Virus record (IMG/VR): IMGVR_UViG_3300033142_001588
Location: 1-64,000 of that record
DNA: 64,000 nt
Direction: 5' to 3' (one strand)
From: a virus
In this document: positions 1 through 8,083 of the stretch, piece by piece
Position numbering within the stretch: position 1 is the first letter of the stretch
How the letters are laid out: the number at the start of each line of letters is the position of its first letter
Made by a program: the position numbers and the translations under genes
Notes under the pieces: model-generated
Seen by the model: only the letters and a program-made list of their open reading frames with translations
The model's database searches: none
Told to the model about the DNA's origin: nothing

Positions 1-1
1 A

Positions 2-1219
2 CGAAAAGAAGAAGCAAAGCATTTAAGCAGTATTCTAGCACTTAGAACAGTTCCTCAAAATGTTCGTAGATTTGCTGGTAAACTAAGACGACTAGAAATT
101 GCTAGACTTATTCATGACCAGGGTGCTCTTCTTCAAGAGAAGATGTCTGAGATTGATGGAACAGAAGCTGTGTCTGAATTATTAGGCATTGCGGAAAATA
201 CAATCTTCGACTTTACTTCAATGTTCGACGGTGAGAGCGAATTAAAGCCTACTCAAGTTGGCGATGGGATTGAAGAGTATGTTAAATATCTTGAAGACAA
301 CCCATGTCAACAAATCGGTGTTAGTACAGGGTTCCCTCAGTTTGACGAATCAATTGGTGGTGGTCTTAATCCTGGTGTAGCTATGATTGGAGCCAGACCC
401 AAAGTTGGTAAAACAACGTTATCAATTAATGTTGCGTACAATATCGCAAAATCTGGTGTTCCAGTTCTCTACGTTGACACAGAAATGATCGAAAAGGGTA
501 GGTATCGAGACATCTCCGATAAATTATTGGCCTCTATTAGTGGCCAAGATATCAAAGACATTAAAACTGGAGCATTTTCTGATTCTCCTGCTGCTAGGGC
601 TAATGTTCACGATGCAGCCGAACAAATAGCGAAGTCTCCTCTTTATCGTATTGATATTGCTGGAAAGCCATTTGAAGATCAGCTTTATGTTATTCGTAGA
701 TGGGTACAGTCTACTGTAGGCTTAAACCCAGATGGCACCGCAAAGGAATGTGTCATTATTTACGATTACCTAAAAATGATGGATATGGAGGGTGTTAACG
801 ATGCAGTCCGAGAATTCCAGATGCTTGGAATGATGATGACCGCATTACAAAATTTTGGAACACGGTACGCAGTACCAATTCTAGCTTTTACGCAGTTGAA
901 TAGAGATGGTATTGACAATGAAACGTCGGCAGTTGTATCTGGTTCTGATAGATTAACATGGTTTTGCACAAGCTTCTCCATCTTAAAGCATAAGTCAGAA
1001 GAAGAAATTGCTGAGGATGGGCCAGAACTAGGTAATAGAAAGATGGTGACTGTTTTGTCACGTTATGGTCCTGGTCACGATTTTGGAGAGTATGTGAATG
1101 CTCAAATGAATAAATATAAGGCTCAACTTATTGAGATTGACCCCGCTTTACTAAATAACATTGGCGATAACTTTGTGGTGGTAGAAGATGATAACGATGA
1201 CCAAATCCCGTTCGAATAA
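2..1219 (+). CDS. dnaB: DnaB-type replicative helicase, 5'-partial
   Basis: Replicative helicase that would unwind the phage fork 5'-3' as a hexamer. The frame is open from base 2, so the ATG at 143 is probably internal; the 47 upstream codons read as the arginine- and leucine-rich helices of the DnaB N-terminal/linker region. The RecA-like core has a Walker A motif (GARPKVGKTT, bases 392-421), a glutamate after the second strand (VLYVDTEM) and a Walker B strand (VIIYDYLKMMD). A QLNRDG segment follows, like the Q-loop of DnaB. The C-terminus is acidic and ends DDQIPFE, resembling an SSB tip. The next gene, a DnaG-type primase, overlaps by 32 nt, so the pair is probably translationally coupled. 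The start lies left of the window. The family call is confident. Confidence 0.9.
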   Translation, partial: RKEEAKHLSSILALRTVPQNVRRFAGKLRRLEIARLIHDQGALLQEKMSEIDGTEAVSELLGIAENTIFDFTSMFDGESELKPTQVGDGIEEYVKYLEDNPCQQIGVSTGFPQFDESIGGGLNPGVAMIGARPKVGKTTLSINVAYNIAKSGVPVLYVDTEMIEKGRYRDISDKLLASISGQDIKDIKTGAFSDSPAARANVHDAAEQIAKSPLYRIDIAGKPFEDQLYVIRRWVQSTVGLNPDGTAKECVIIYDYLKMMDMEGVNDAVREFQMLGMMMTALQNFGTRYAVPILAFTQLNRDGIDNETSAVVSGSDRLTWFCTSFSILKHKSEEEIAEDGPELGNRKMVTVLSRYGPGHDFGEYVNAQMNKYKAQLIEIDPALLNNIGDNFVVVEDDNDDQIPFE

Positions 1220-2387
1220 AAGAGTTCATAACCAAGGCCTGCTCCAAGTGTTGGATAAAGCAGCAGGCGAAAAATTAGAAGATCTTTTAGAATACCTTGG
1301 TTTAAAAGAATCTATGCGTAGAACTTCTAGGTATTACGTTGGGGCTTGTCCTGTCCATGGAGGAGGAGGAAAAAGCGCTTTTAATATTTTCCATACTGGA
1401 GATCAAATCATAGGTAATTGGAGATGTTTTTCTCATGGTTGCCATGAGCATTTCCATCCAACATTAATTGGTTTTATTAGAGGTTATTTATCAAGAACGA
1501 AGTATGGTTGGGGCGATAAAAAAGATGTAGAAAAAGAATGCCCTTTTCCAGAAGCTGTGAAATTTTTACAAGCTTTTACTGGTAATACTGATAATTTTTC
1601 AGATATTGAAATTGATTTTGCTGCCATCGAAAGACAAAAATTTAGCAGTCAAATGAAAAATATCTATGCTAGGGACGAACCAAAGAAAAGCTTAAACCTA
1701 CCAAGAGAAACTGTTACTAAAGGATTAAGCATTCCCTCTGAATACTTTATAAGCCGAGGTTTTTCTTCTGAAATTTTAGAAAAATATGATGTCGGGTTAT
1801 GTACAACCCCTGGCAAAGAAATGTCTATGAGGGCAGTCGCTCCTATTTATGATGATAACCATGAAATGGTAATAGGCTGTACTGGTAGATCTATTTGGGA
1901 CGCTTGTCCTTTGTGTGAAACTTACCACAATCCCTCTCACTCCTGCCCAGACACAAGGTCTAAATGGAAGTTCTGTAAATGGAAGCATAATCACGGGTTT
2001 AAAGGCGAGGACTATTTATATAATTATTGGTTTGCAAAAGACCGTATCGCCGAAGAAGGATATGCTATAATTGTTGAAAGTCCTGGTAATGTTTGGAGAT
2101 TAGAAGAAGCTGGTTTTCATACTTCCTTAGCTACATTTGGTGCGCATTTAACGGACGGCCAAAGACATATCTTAGATAGATCTGGTGCTTTATCATTAAT
2201 TGTGTTGACAGACCCCGATGAAGCGGGTAGAATAGCTGCAAAGGGTATTCGTAAGTCCTGTGGAAATAGTTATAAAATCTACGAACCAAAAATTGGCCAA
2301 GGCGATATTGCTGATAATGAAGTGGAAGTAATTAAAGCAAAATTATCTCCAGTTATTAAACAAGTAAAGAAAGATTTAGGGATATGA
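1188..2387 (+). CDS. dnaG: DnaG-type DNA primase (zinc finger + TOPRIM)
   Basis: Primase that makes RNA primers for lagging-strand synthesis. Residues about 50-85 form the zinc-binding domain (CPVHGGGGK ... WRCFSHGC). The central part carries the DnaG-like ISRGFSSEILEKYDVG segment. The TOPRIM fold is seen as VESPGNVWRLEEAGF (catalytic Glu) and LTDPDEAG (DxD). It lacks the long C-terminal helicase-binding domain of bacterial DnaG; at about 399 residues it is a short phage form. A second Cys cluster (CPLCETYHNPSHSC ... FC, near bases 1905-1980) sits inside the catalytic core and may bind another zinc. ATG 1188 and ATG 1197 are both possible starts; neither has a strong ribosome binding site, which fits coupling to the overlapping helicase gene. 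Confidence 0.87.
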   Translation: MITMTKSRSNKRVHNQGLLQVLDKAAGEKLEDLLEYLGLKESMRRTSRYYVGACPVHGGGGKSAFNIFHTGDQIIGNWRCFSHGCHEHFHPTLIGFIRGYLSRTKYGWGDKKDVEKECPFPEAVKFLQAFTGNTDNFSDIEIDFAAIERQKFSSQMKNIYARDEPKKSLNLPRETVTKGLSIPSEYFISRGFSSEILEKYDVGLCTTPGKEMSMRAVAPIYDDNHEMVIGCTGRSIWDACPLCETYHNPSHSCPDTRSKWKFCKWKHNHGFKGEDYLYNYWFAKDRIAEEGYAIIVESPGNVWRLEEAGFHTSLATFGAHLTDGQRHILDRSGALSLIVLTDPDEAGRIAAKGIRKSCGNSYKIYEPKIGQGDIADNEVEVIKAKLSPVIKQVKKDLGI

Positions 2388-3184
2388 GTCAAAAAATTCT
2401 AGCACTTTGTGGAAGAAAACAGTCAGGTAAAAACACATCTTTTAATTTTTTACTTGGTATTGAAATGCTAAAACTCGCTGTTGTCCGAGAAAAAATCGAA
2501 GTTAGAACAGATGGAAGACTTTGGATCAGTGATATCTTCGGAGACGATGCTTATGAAGGCATTTTTGACGTTGATAGAAATAACAATACCGTGAGAGAAT
2601 TTTGTGCAGAATTTGTTTGGCCTTTTATTAAAAGCTATAGCTTTGCCGACTGCCTGAAACGAGATGTGTGCATTAACCTCTTGGGATTAACTCATGATCA
2701 ATGTTACGGCACTGATCAGAACAAGAATGAAGCAACCCATTTAAAATGGGAAGATATGCCTAAAAGTGTTGAAGGTCAAAAAACAGAAGGAGCTATGACT
2801 GCAAGAGAAGTTATGCAGTTTGTAGGAACTGAGTTCTTTCGTAAGATTTATGAGCCTGTCTGGGCCGAAGGAACTCTAAATAGAATTACGGAACATGGCA
2901 GCCAAATGGCTGTGATTACAGACTGTAGATTTCCCAATGAAGTTGAAGCAGTCAAAAAAAGAGGAGGAAAAGTAATTAGGTTGACTCGTGGTCAACATTC
3001 CAGCGATGCTCATGCAAGTGAGTTGGCCTTGGATAAGGAAAATTACGATTGGAATAACTTTGATGCTATTATTGATAATGCTGAAATGAGTATTTCCGAT
3101 CAAAACCAAGCCTTGTATCAAATACTCCACCAATGGGAGTGGATGGATGCTATACAGGTTCCAGAAAACATAGAGGTAAAATGA
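2384..3184 (+). CDS. Deoxynucleoside monophosphate kinase
   Basis: Phosphorylates dNMPs to dNDPs to feed phage DNA synthesis, like T4 gp1. The N-terminal P-loop is GRKQSGKNT (residues 9-17). The family block ITDCRFPNEVEAVKKRGG near residue 180 is clear, followed by VIRLTR. The 266-residue length fits phage dNMP kinases. It starts in an ATGA overlap with the primase stop and ends in an ATGA overlap with the nuclease gene, so it is part of one translationally coupled replication operon. Substrate preference (dGMP, dTMP, hydroxymethyl-dCMP and so on) cannot be read from sequence. Confidence 0.87.
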   Translation: MSQKILALCGRKQSGKNTSFNFLLGIEMLKLAVVREKIEVRTDGRLWISDIFGDDAYEGIFDVDRNNNTVREFCAEFVWPFIKSYSFADCLKRDVCINLLGLTHDQCYGTDQNKNEATHLKWEDMPKSVEGQKTEGAMTAREVMQFVGTEFFRKIYEPVWAEGTLNRITEHGSQMAVITDCRFPNEVEAVKKRGGKVIRLTRGQHSSDAHASELALDKENYDWNNFDAIIDNAEMSISDQNQALYQILHQWEWMDAIQVPENIEVK

Positions 3185-4236
3185 TTATTACATATCTTCG
3201 TAGTAGCTCTTACGGCTCCCACGAGATGTGTCCGATGAAATATTTTCTTGAATATAATTTAGGTTGGAAAGGGCCGAGCAATATTAAAGCCGAGAAAGGC
3301 ACTATTGTTCATAAGGTTCTAGAGATTCTTGGTGAAATTAAGTTACAGCAACAGCTTGGTGCGGACACTTTTGAAGACGATGTTGTGGGCACGGTAGACG
3401 TTTCCGATTATGATGTAGATGATCTAATTGGTAAATGTTATGACTACTATGTCCATTACTCTATTCATAAATGGAAGCCGATAGACAGGAAGCACTGTTT
3501 TCAATGGACGTACAAGGCTCTTGAATATCGAGACGGAGAGTTTGATCCTAGAAACTCTGAGATGGTTAAAGCCGAACAGGCTTTTGATTTCGAAGTAAAT
3601 AAACCTTGGGCAATGTATGAGTACGAACTTCCTAATGGAGATACTGTAGAAGGATTCTTGGCCTTAAAAGGTACGATAGATCAAATTAGTAAAATTGATG
3701 ACGAGACATACCAAATCTTAGATTGGAAAACTGGAAGAAGATTAAATTGGGCAACTGGAGAGGAAAAGGATTATGCGGCATTAAACAAAGACCCGCAATT
3801 AATGCTTTACTACTACGCTGCTCAACATCTCTATCCAGACATTGAAAATATTCAGATTGTAATTTATTTTATAAACGATGGTGGTCCTTTTACTATCTGT
3901 TTTTCCAGAAGTGATATTCCAAAAATCGAGAATATGTTAAAGGAAAAATTTGAAGATATTAAAAACAGTGAAATGCCAGCGTTAAATAAGTCTTGGAAAT
4001 GTACTAAATTTTGTCATTATGGAACAACGACTTTTGAAGATACTCATATCAAACCGATTATTGAGCGTAGAGAGGGAGAAGTGACCCCAAAAGGTCAATG
4101 TATGACTAAGTGTGAACAAACCAAATATTGTTTACAGAATAGATCCATGAATTCTGTTATAAAAAATATGTCTGCTAAAGGACATGATATTAATAAATAT
4201 GATGCTCCAGGTGAAGTAAAGGAAGAAACCAAATGA
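3181..4236 (+). CDS. Cas4/RecB-like PD-(D/E)XK nuclease with Fe-S cluster motif
   Basis: Single-strand exonuclease of the Cas4/RecB family, probably used in recombination or DNA end processing. Conserved features are the N-terminal SHEMCPMKYF (Cys17), GTIVHKVLE (motif with His), GTIDQI (Asp) and ILDWKTGR (the D-x-K of PD-(D/E)XK). Three further cysteines near the C-terminus (GQCMTKCEQTKYC) plus Cys17 match the four-Cys Fe-S staple; KCTKFC adds two more. A frame upstream of 3181 is open, but ATG 3181 overlaps the kinase stop as ATGA and begins the family core, so it is chosen. No cas genes or CRISPR array are nearby, so this is a stand-alone phage nuclease, not an adaptation module. Confidence 0.83.
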   Translation: MIITYLRSSSYGSHEMCPMKYFLEYNLGWKGPSNIKAEKGTIVHKVLEILGEIKLQQQLGADTFEDDVVGTVDVSDYDVDDLIGKCYDYYVHYSIHKWKPIDRKHCFQWTYKALEYRDGEFDPRNSEMVKAEQAFDFEVNKPWAMYEYELPNGDTVEGFLALKGTIDQISKIDDETYQILDWKTGRRLNWATGEEKDYAALNKDPQLMLYYYAAQHLYPDIENIQIVIYFINDGGPFTICFSRSDIPKIENMLKEKFEDIKNSEMPALNKSWKCTKFCHYGTTTFEDTHIKPIIERREGEVTPKGQCMTKCEQTKYCLQNRSMNSVIKNMSAKGHDINKYDAPGEVKEETK

Positions 4237-4742
4237 TTATCGAAAAAAAAGATTGCAATTTTTGGGACGAAGTTTATAATGAAAACGGTAATGCTGAAGA
4301 GCCTTATGATGCAATCGTGTGTGATATCACTAAAAGTGTTAGAGGAAATGGAATGCTGGTGATGGAAACAGGTATTGAGCAAGAGTTCAAAGAAAGATTT
4401 GAAGGATTGTGTGAAACCTGGGGACATAGACTTGTAACAGGTTTAAATGCCGATGGAGTTATGTGCAATCCAACTTTTCTTAAAAGAAAAAATCAGCCAG
4501 AGGAACTTGAAGGAAATGTTGATTTAACATTTATTACAGCATTTCCAACTAGAGAAGAATTTAAAAATACTCCAGATAAAGAAACCATTTCTTTGTCTTG
4601 CGAAGTAATGAAAAAACTTGTAGATACGATGGGTTGGGACAGAGTTTTAATGTCTGCTCCATCTAATATTGATTGGGAAGAAATTAAGCCTATTTTTGTA
4701 AAACATTTTGATACTAGATTTACGGTGGTTATTAATGAGTAA
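4233..4742 (+). CDS. Macro-domain-like protein, probably degenerate
   Basis: Looks like a small phage macro domain, the fold that binds ADP-ribose. Family-like segments are DAIVCDITKSVRGNGMLVME then EQEFKERF near the N-terminus, ITAFPTREEF in the middle, and WDRVLMSAPSNIDWEEIKPI near the C-terminus. In typical members the last segment carries a glycine-rich GCGNGGL loop that contacts ADP-ribose; here it is shortened to APSNIDW. Ligand binding may therefore be altered or lost. It overlaps the nuclease upstream (ATGA) and the polymerase downstream (8 nt), so it is co-translated with replication proteins. ADP-ribose-related anti-defence activity is possible but is inference only. Confidence 0.6.
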   Translation: MIIEKKDCNFWDEVYNENGNAEEPYDAIVCDITKSVRGNGMLVMETGIEQEFKERFEGLCETWGHRLVTGLNADGVMCNPTFLKRKNQPEELEGNVDLTFITAFPTREEFKNTPDKETISLSCEVMKKLVDTMGWDRVLMSAPSNIDWEEIKPIFVKHFDTRFTVVINE

Positions 4743-6624
4743 ATATTTTCCGTTACACGTTCATTCTCACTACAGCCTACTCGACGGTCTTAGCAAACCA
4801 GAAGATATCTCTTCTCGTTGTGAAGAAATAGGTTCTGAAGGTTCTGCTCTGACAGACCATGGTTCTATGAGTGGGCACATTCAGTTTCTATCACAGATGA
4901 ATAGGTCTGGTAAAAAGCCTCTTTTAGGATGTGAGTTTTACATCTGTAAAGAAAATGCCGATGTGAAGAATGATCGTAACAGGAAATTGGCTCATTTGTG
5001 CGTAATTGCTCGCAATGATCAAGGATGGAGAGATTTAGTACAAATGGTCTCTATGGCTAACCAAAAGGATCATTTCTATCATAAACCACGCCTAAGTTTA
5101 AAACAAATAGAACCATTTGCACAAAAAGGAAACTTAATGGCTTTTAGTGGTCATTTAGGATCTAATATGGCCAACGTTCTATTTGATGAAGATGGTGAGA
5201 TTTCCAATCACTGGAAAACAGAAGGCACCCGTTTAGCAAGATGGTTTAGTGATACATTTGGTAAAGATAATTTCTTTTTAGAAGTTCAGTTAATGGATTG
5301 TGTGCTAAACCCAACTCAAAAGATTGTTGCTGATTGTATTCGAGAAATTAGTAAAGATACTGGAATTCCATGCGTTGCTACTCCTGATGCTCATTATGCT
5401 CGCAAAGAAGACGCACAAGACCAAAGAATTCTACTATGTTCTAATATGAAAACCACTATCCAACAGGCTAATAGGCCTGAATTTGGACTTGGAACATTTT
5501 TCAAATCTAATCAATACCATATTCCATCATATGAGGAGATGCGTCAATGGCATACGGCAGAGGAACTGGACAACACAAATCTTTTTGCAGCCAGGGTAGA
5601 GGAATACAAAAACATTCTACGTCCACCAATGCTTCCAAATTTCCCCTGTCCAGACGGGATGAATCCAGAGGAGTATTTACGTCATTTGTGTCGAGAAGGT
5701 TGGAGGCAGAAGATTCAAAACGTAGTACCCAAAGAGAAGCATCCAGAATATGTTCAGAGAATCGAGAAAGAGATGGCGGTTCTGCAAGGAGCAGGGCTAT
5801 CTAGTTATTTCTTAATTGTTGCAGATATTATAGATTTCGTGCGAAAAAGCGGATGGTTGCCTGGACCTGGACGAGGTTCCGCTGCTGGTTGTCTAGTATC
5901 TTATCTTTTGGGTATTACTTCAATTGATCCTATGCCTTTTGACTTAATTTTTGAAAGATTTTATAATGCTGGTCGTAACACGGGAGGCAGAGTATCTATG
6001 CCAGATGTAGATATGGATGTTCCCAAATATGCTCGCGAACACGTTATTCAGTATATGAGAGATACGTATGGAGAGCAGAATGTCGGCCAAATGATTACAT
6101 TTACGACCATGAAGGGACGTGGGGCAATTAAGGATGTTTTGCGTGCTTATGGCGGAATTCCTTTTGAAGAAATGAATAAAATCACTAAAAATATTATTGA
6201 AGAACAAAAGATTGCGGATGAATTACAGAAGATGAAAGAGGATCAGGGAGAATCTTCAATCATTAAATGGTGTTTGGAAAATACTCCTGATAAACTTTCT
6301 GAATGGTGTAGAATTGAAGATAGCGGAAAATTAACAGGCCCATTAGCACCTAGATTTGAACAAGCCATTAGATTAGAAGGTACTAAAACAGTTCAATCTA
6401 AACATGCTGCTGGGGTTGTTATTGCTCCAGAACCATTGGCGAATATGTGTCCCATGGTTTTAGATACAGAAAGCGGAAGACAAATAGCTGGTTTAGAAAT
6501 GGAAGACTTGGAAAACGTCGGCGGAATTAAATTTGACGTTTTAGGAATTACTGCTCTAGATAAAGCTATGGGTGTTCAACAAGATTTATGCTTAGGAGAA
6601 ATAAATGAAATTTCAAGAGCTTGA
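4735..6624 (+). CDS. dnaE: DNA polymerase III alpha, N-terminal half (PHP + palm)
   Basis: First half of a split C-family replicative polymerase. It starts with a PHP domain (LHVHSHYSLLDG, residues 7-18; ALTDHGSMSG). The palm carries PGPGRGSAAGCLVSYLLGI and the catalytic Asp cluster MPDVDMDV (Asp424/426). SKHAAGVVI and IKFDVLGITALDK follow; the Asp near residue 601 corresponds to the third catalytic Asp of DnaE. The protein then ends about 20 residues later, where full-length DnaE would run on into the fingers. The rest is encoded at 8084-9787. ATG 4735 overlaps the macro-domain stop and is preferred over 4708. No intein start motifs or splicing domain are seen at the break, so the halves probably assemble non-covalently. 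Confidence 0.9.
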   Translation: MSKYFPLHVHSHYSLLDGLSKPEDISSRCEEIGSEGSALTDHGSMSGHIQFLSQMNRSGKKPLLGCEFYICKENADVKNDRNRKLAHLCVIARNDQGWRDLVQMVSMANQKDHFYHKPRLSLKQIEPFAQKGNLMAFSGHLGSNMANVLFDEDGEISNHWKTEGTRLARWFSDTFGKDNFFLEVQLMDCVLNPTQKIVADCIREISKDTGIPCVATPDAHYARKEDAQDQRILLCSNMKTTIQQANRPEFGLGTFFKSNQYHIPSYEEMRQWHTAEELDNTNLFAARVEEYKNILRPPMLPNFPCPDGMNPEEYLRHLCREGWRQKIQNVVPKEKHPEYVQRIEKEMAVLQGAGLSSYFLIVADIIDFVRKSGWLPGPGRGSAAGCLVSYLLGITSIDPMPFDLIFERFYNAGRNTGGRVSMPDVDMDVPKYAREHVIQYMRDTYGEQNVGQMITFTTMKGRGAIKDVLRAYGGIPFEEMNKITKNIIEEQKIADELQKMKEDQGESSIIKWCLENTPDKLSEWCRIEDSGKLTGPLAPRFEQAIRLEGTKTVQSKHAAGVVIAPEPLANMCPMVLDTESGRQIAGLEMEDLENVGGIKFDVLGITALDKAMGVQQDLCLGEINEISRA

Positions 6625-7273
6625 TATAAACGACGAATTCTATGTCGTTGACTGGAAAAATCTAATATTAAACGATGTTAAAGAGGATACTGTTTTTACA
6701 AAGCTGAAAAAGCGTAATAAAAGCTGTTGTTCACCTGGATATAATTGCTCATGGGTTACGACAAAGCAAAATTTCACTATGATGGATGAATCAACTGAAG
6801 TAATTTTGGTAGAAGAAGATCCAGAGCCTGAACCTGAATCCGAACCTTTAAAATTAAAGAAAGAAATTATAATGAATTACGACACATCTGCTGGCGACCT
6901 TGAATTAGGTGGCATTTTTTATTACGAAAACAACGGATTATCTGAGTACGTAGTAACAAAAAAAAGACAGGGGTTGTTTGTAGTAGCACAAAATACAAAT
7001 GATCCTAAAGATAGATTGTCACTTGATTGGAGTACGAAAGTAATATCAGGAGATTCTGAATCTCACATTGGTGAAATGTTGCCAAACGAACCATCAGTGA
7101 ATATACTTACTGAAGAAACACTTGAACCTGAAGAAAAAGATGAAGAATATTTTTTAGGCGTTTTTAAGGATGTGCAAGAAGAAATTAAAGAAATGGTTGC
7201 TGGAAAAATCCAAGCTGAAGAAGCTGAAGAAGCTGAAGAAGCTGAAACCGAGGAAGAAAAAGAAGAAGAATAA
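6605..7273 (+). CDS. Acidic protein with two small-barrel-like repeats
   Basis: Unknown function. It starts inside the end of the polymerase gene (20-nt overlap) with a good ribosome binding site, AGGAGA, just upstream. Residues about 1-70 and 95-155 look like two copies of a small beta-rich phage domain: FQELDINDEFYV / GDLELGGIFYY, then a strand with TKLKKR / VTKKRQ, then STEVILV / STKVIS. The C-terminus is a low-complexity acidic tail with a GCTGAAGAA microsatellite (about 7212-7245) encoding EEAEEAEEA. Just before it, IKEMVAGKIQ is encoded by 30 nt identical to a stretch in the tape measure gene. Its position between the polymerase halves suggests a replication-linked role, but that is inference. 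Confidence 0.62.
   Translation: MKFQELDINDEFYVVDWKNLILNDVKEDTVFTKLKKRNKSCCSPGYNCSWVTTKQNFTMMDESTEVILVEEDPEPEPESEPLKLKKEIIMNYDTSAGDLELGGIFYYENNGLSEYVVTKKRQGLFVVAQNTNDPKDRLSLDWSTKVISGDSESHIGEMLPNEPSVNILTEETLEPEEKDEEYFLGVFKDVQEEIKEMVAGKIQAEEAEEAEEAETEEEKEEE
7184..7213 (+). repeat. 30-nt exact repeat, copy 1 (inverted relative to 29490-29519)
   Basis: Thirty bases, beginning ATTAAAGAAATGG and ending AAAAATCCAA, are identical to the reverse strand of 29490-29519 in the tape measure gene. Both copies are read in the same frame and encode IKEMVAGKIQ. Codon-exact identity between two otherwise unrelated genes 22 kb apart is far beyond chance. Confidence 0.9.
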
Positions 7274-7292
7274 ATTTAATAAGGAATATATT

Positions 7293-8009
7293 GTGAAGAA
7301 CTTTGTTTGTGTATACGATTTTGAAACTGATGGAAGTAATCCTAAAAAATGCGAGCCAGTACAAATTGCGGCTTGCATGATCAATCCAATTACTTTAGAG
7401 ATTGTTGACAATTCAGAATTTTGTTCTTGGATGAGGCCTCAAGGTATAGATGAAAAAGATTATTTTGAAAAACATTGTGATACCATTCGTTGGCACGCCA
7501 AGAACTACACAGAGAATTATGACGACTTAACTCAGGAAGATCGCGATAAAGCTGATCAAGGCATTTACCAAACATGGTTGGATGCTCCTGAACAAAAGCA
7601 AGTCTGGGATGATTTCACAAATTACCTTTTAATTTATAATAAGAACCAGTCTCGTAGAAGCCGATTTACCGCACCTATTCGAGCAGGCATTAATATTAGA
7701 CGCTTCGATAACGTGATTGCAGATCGGCTTTGCGAGCGGTTCGGATATATTACTAAAGAAGAAGAGCAAAAAATCTTTAATCCAAGAGATTGTATTGATA
7801 TTATGGAAATGGCTTTCTACTGGTTTGAAAATCTGCCAGAGCCTAAATCATACAGTATGGACGAATTGAGAAAATTCTTTGGTATGTCTGGTCATGGCGC
7901 TCATGATGCTTTAAACGATGTTCGAGATGAAGCACTGGTAATCCAAAAATTCTTGAGATTGCATAGACGAACATCTTCTAAAGTAAAATTCAAAAATGCT
8001 ATGGCATAA
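7293..8009 (+). CDS. DEDDh 3'-5' exonuclease (proofreading / exonuclease I-like)
   Basis: Probable proofreading or single-strand 3'-5' exonuclease. Exo I motif is VYDFETDGSNP (Asp9, Glu11), Exo II is NIRRFDNVIADRL, and Exo III is GHGAHDALNDVRDEA with the DEDDh His and Asp. Spacing and the HGAHDALNDV block resemble E. coli exonuclease I (SbcB) and DnaQ. GTG 7293 is chosen: AAGGAA lies at 7281-7286, the catalytic fold begins at once, and the longer frame from 7170 adds only a lysine-rich shadow of the acidic tail of the upstream gene. It sits between the two polymerase halves, neither of which carries an exonuclease domain, so it is the likely epsilon-like partner. Confidence 0.85.
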   Translation: MKNFVCVYDFETDGSNPKKCEPVQIAACMINPITLEIVDNSEFCSWMRPQGIDEKDYFEKHCDTIRWHAKNYTENYDDLTQEDRDKADQGIYQTWLDAPEQKQVWDDFTNYLLIYNKNQSRRSRFTAPIRAGINIRRFDNVIADRLCERFGYITKEEEQKIFNPRDCIDIMEMAFYWFENLPEPKSYSMDELRKFFGMSGHGAHDALNDVRDEALVIQKFLRLHRRTSSKVKFKNAMA

Positions 8010-8029
8010 TTTGAAAAATAGAGTATAAT
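8001..8029 (+). promoter_or_regulatory. Sigma70-like promoter before polymerase C-half
   Basis: A perfect -10 TATAAT (8024-8029) lies 17 nt after ATGGCA (8001-8006), which matches TTGACA at four of six positions. The surrounding TAGAGTATAAT is close to TAGAGTATATTAT in the ssb promoter, suggesting a shared recognition sequence. The leader to the ATG at 8084 is about 50 nt. Confidence 0.5.
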
Positions 8030-8083
8030 AGAAGTATACCTTTTATTTTATTTGGTTATTTTTTGTTGTAGGACTTTTGTAAT

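Noticed and set aside
3133-3180. Longer start for the Cas4-like nuclease
   Set aside because: It lies inside the kinase gene and adds residues with no family match; ATG 3181 in an ATGA overlap fits the operon style.
3181-4236. CRISPR adaptation module because of the Cas4-like protein
   Set aside because: No repeats with spacers and no Cas1/Cas2 were found in the window; Cas4-like nucleases are common in phage replication operons.
7170-7292. N-terminal extension of the exonuclease from ATG 7170
   Set aside because: The extension is lysine-rich only because it reads the acidic GAA-rich tail of the upstream gene in another frame; GTG 7293 has a ribosome binding site and starts the fold.
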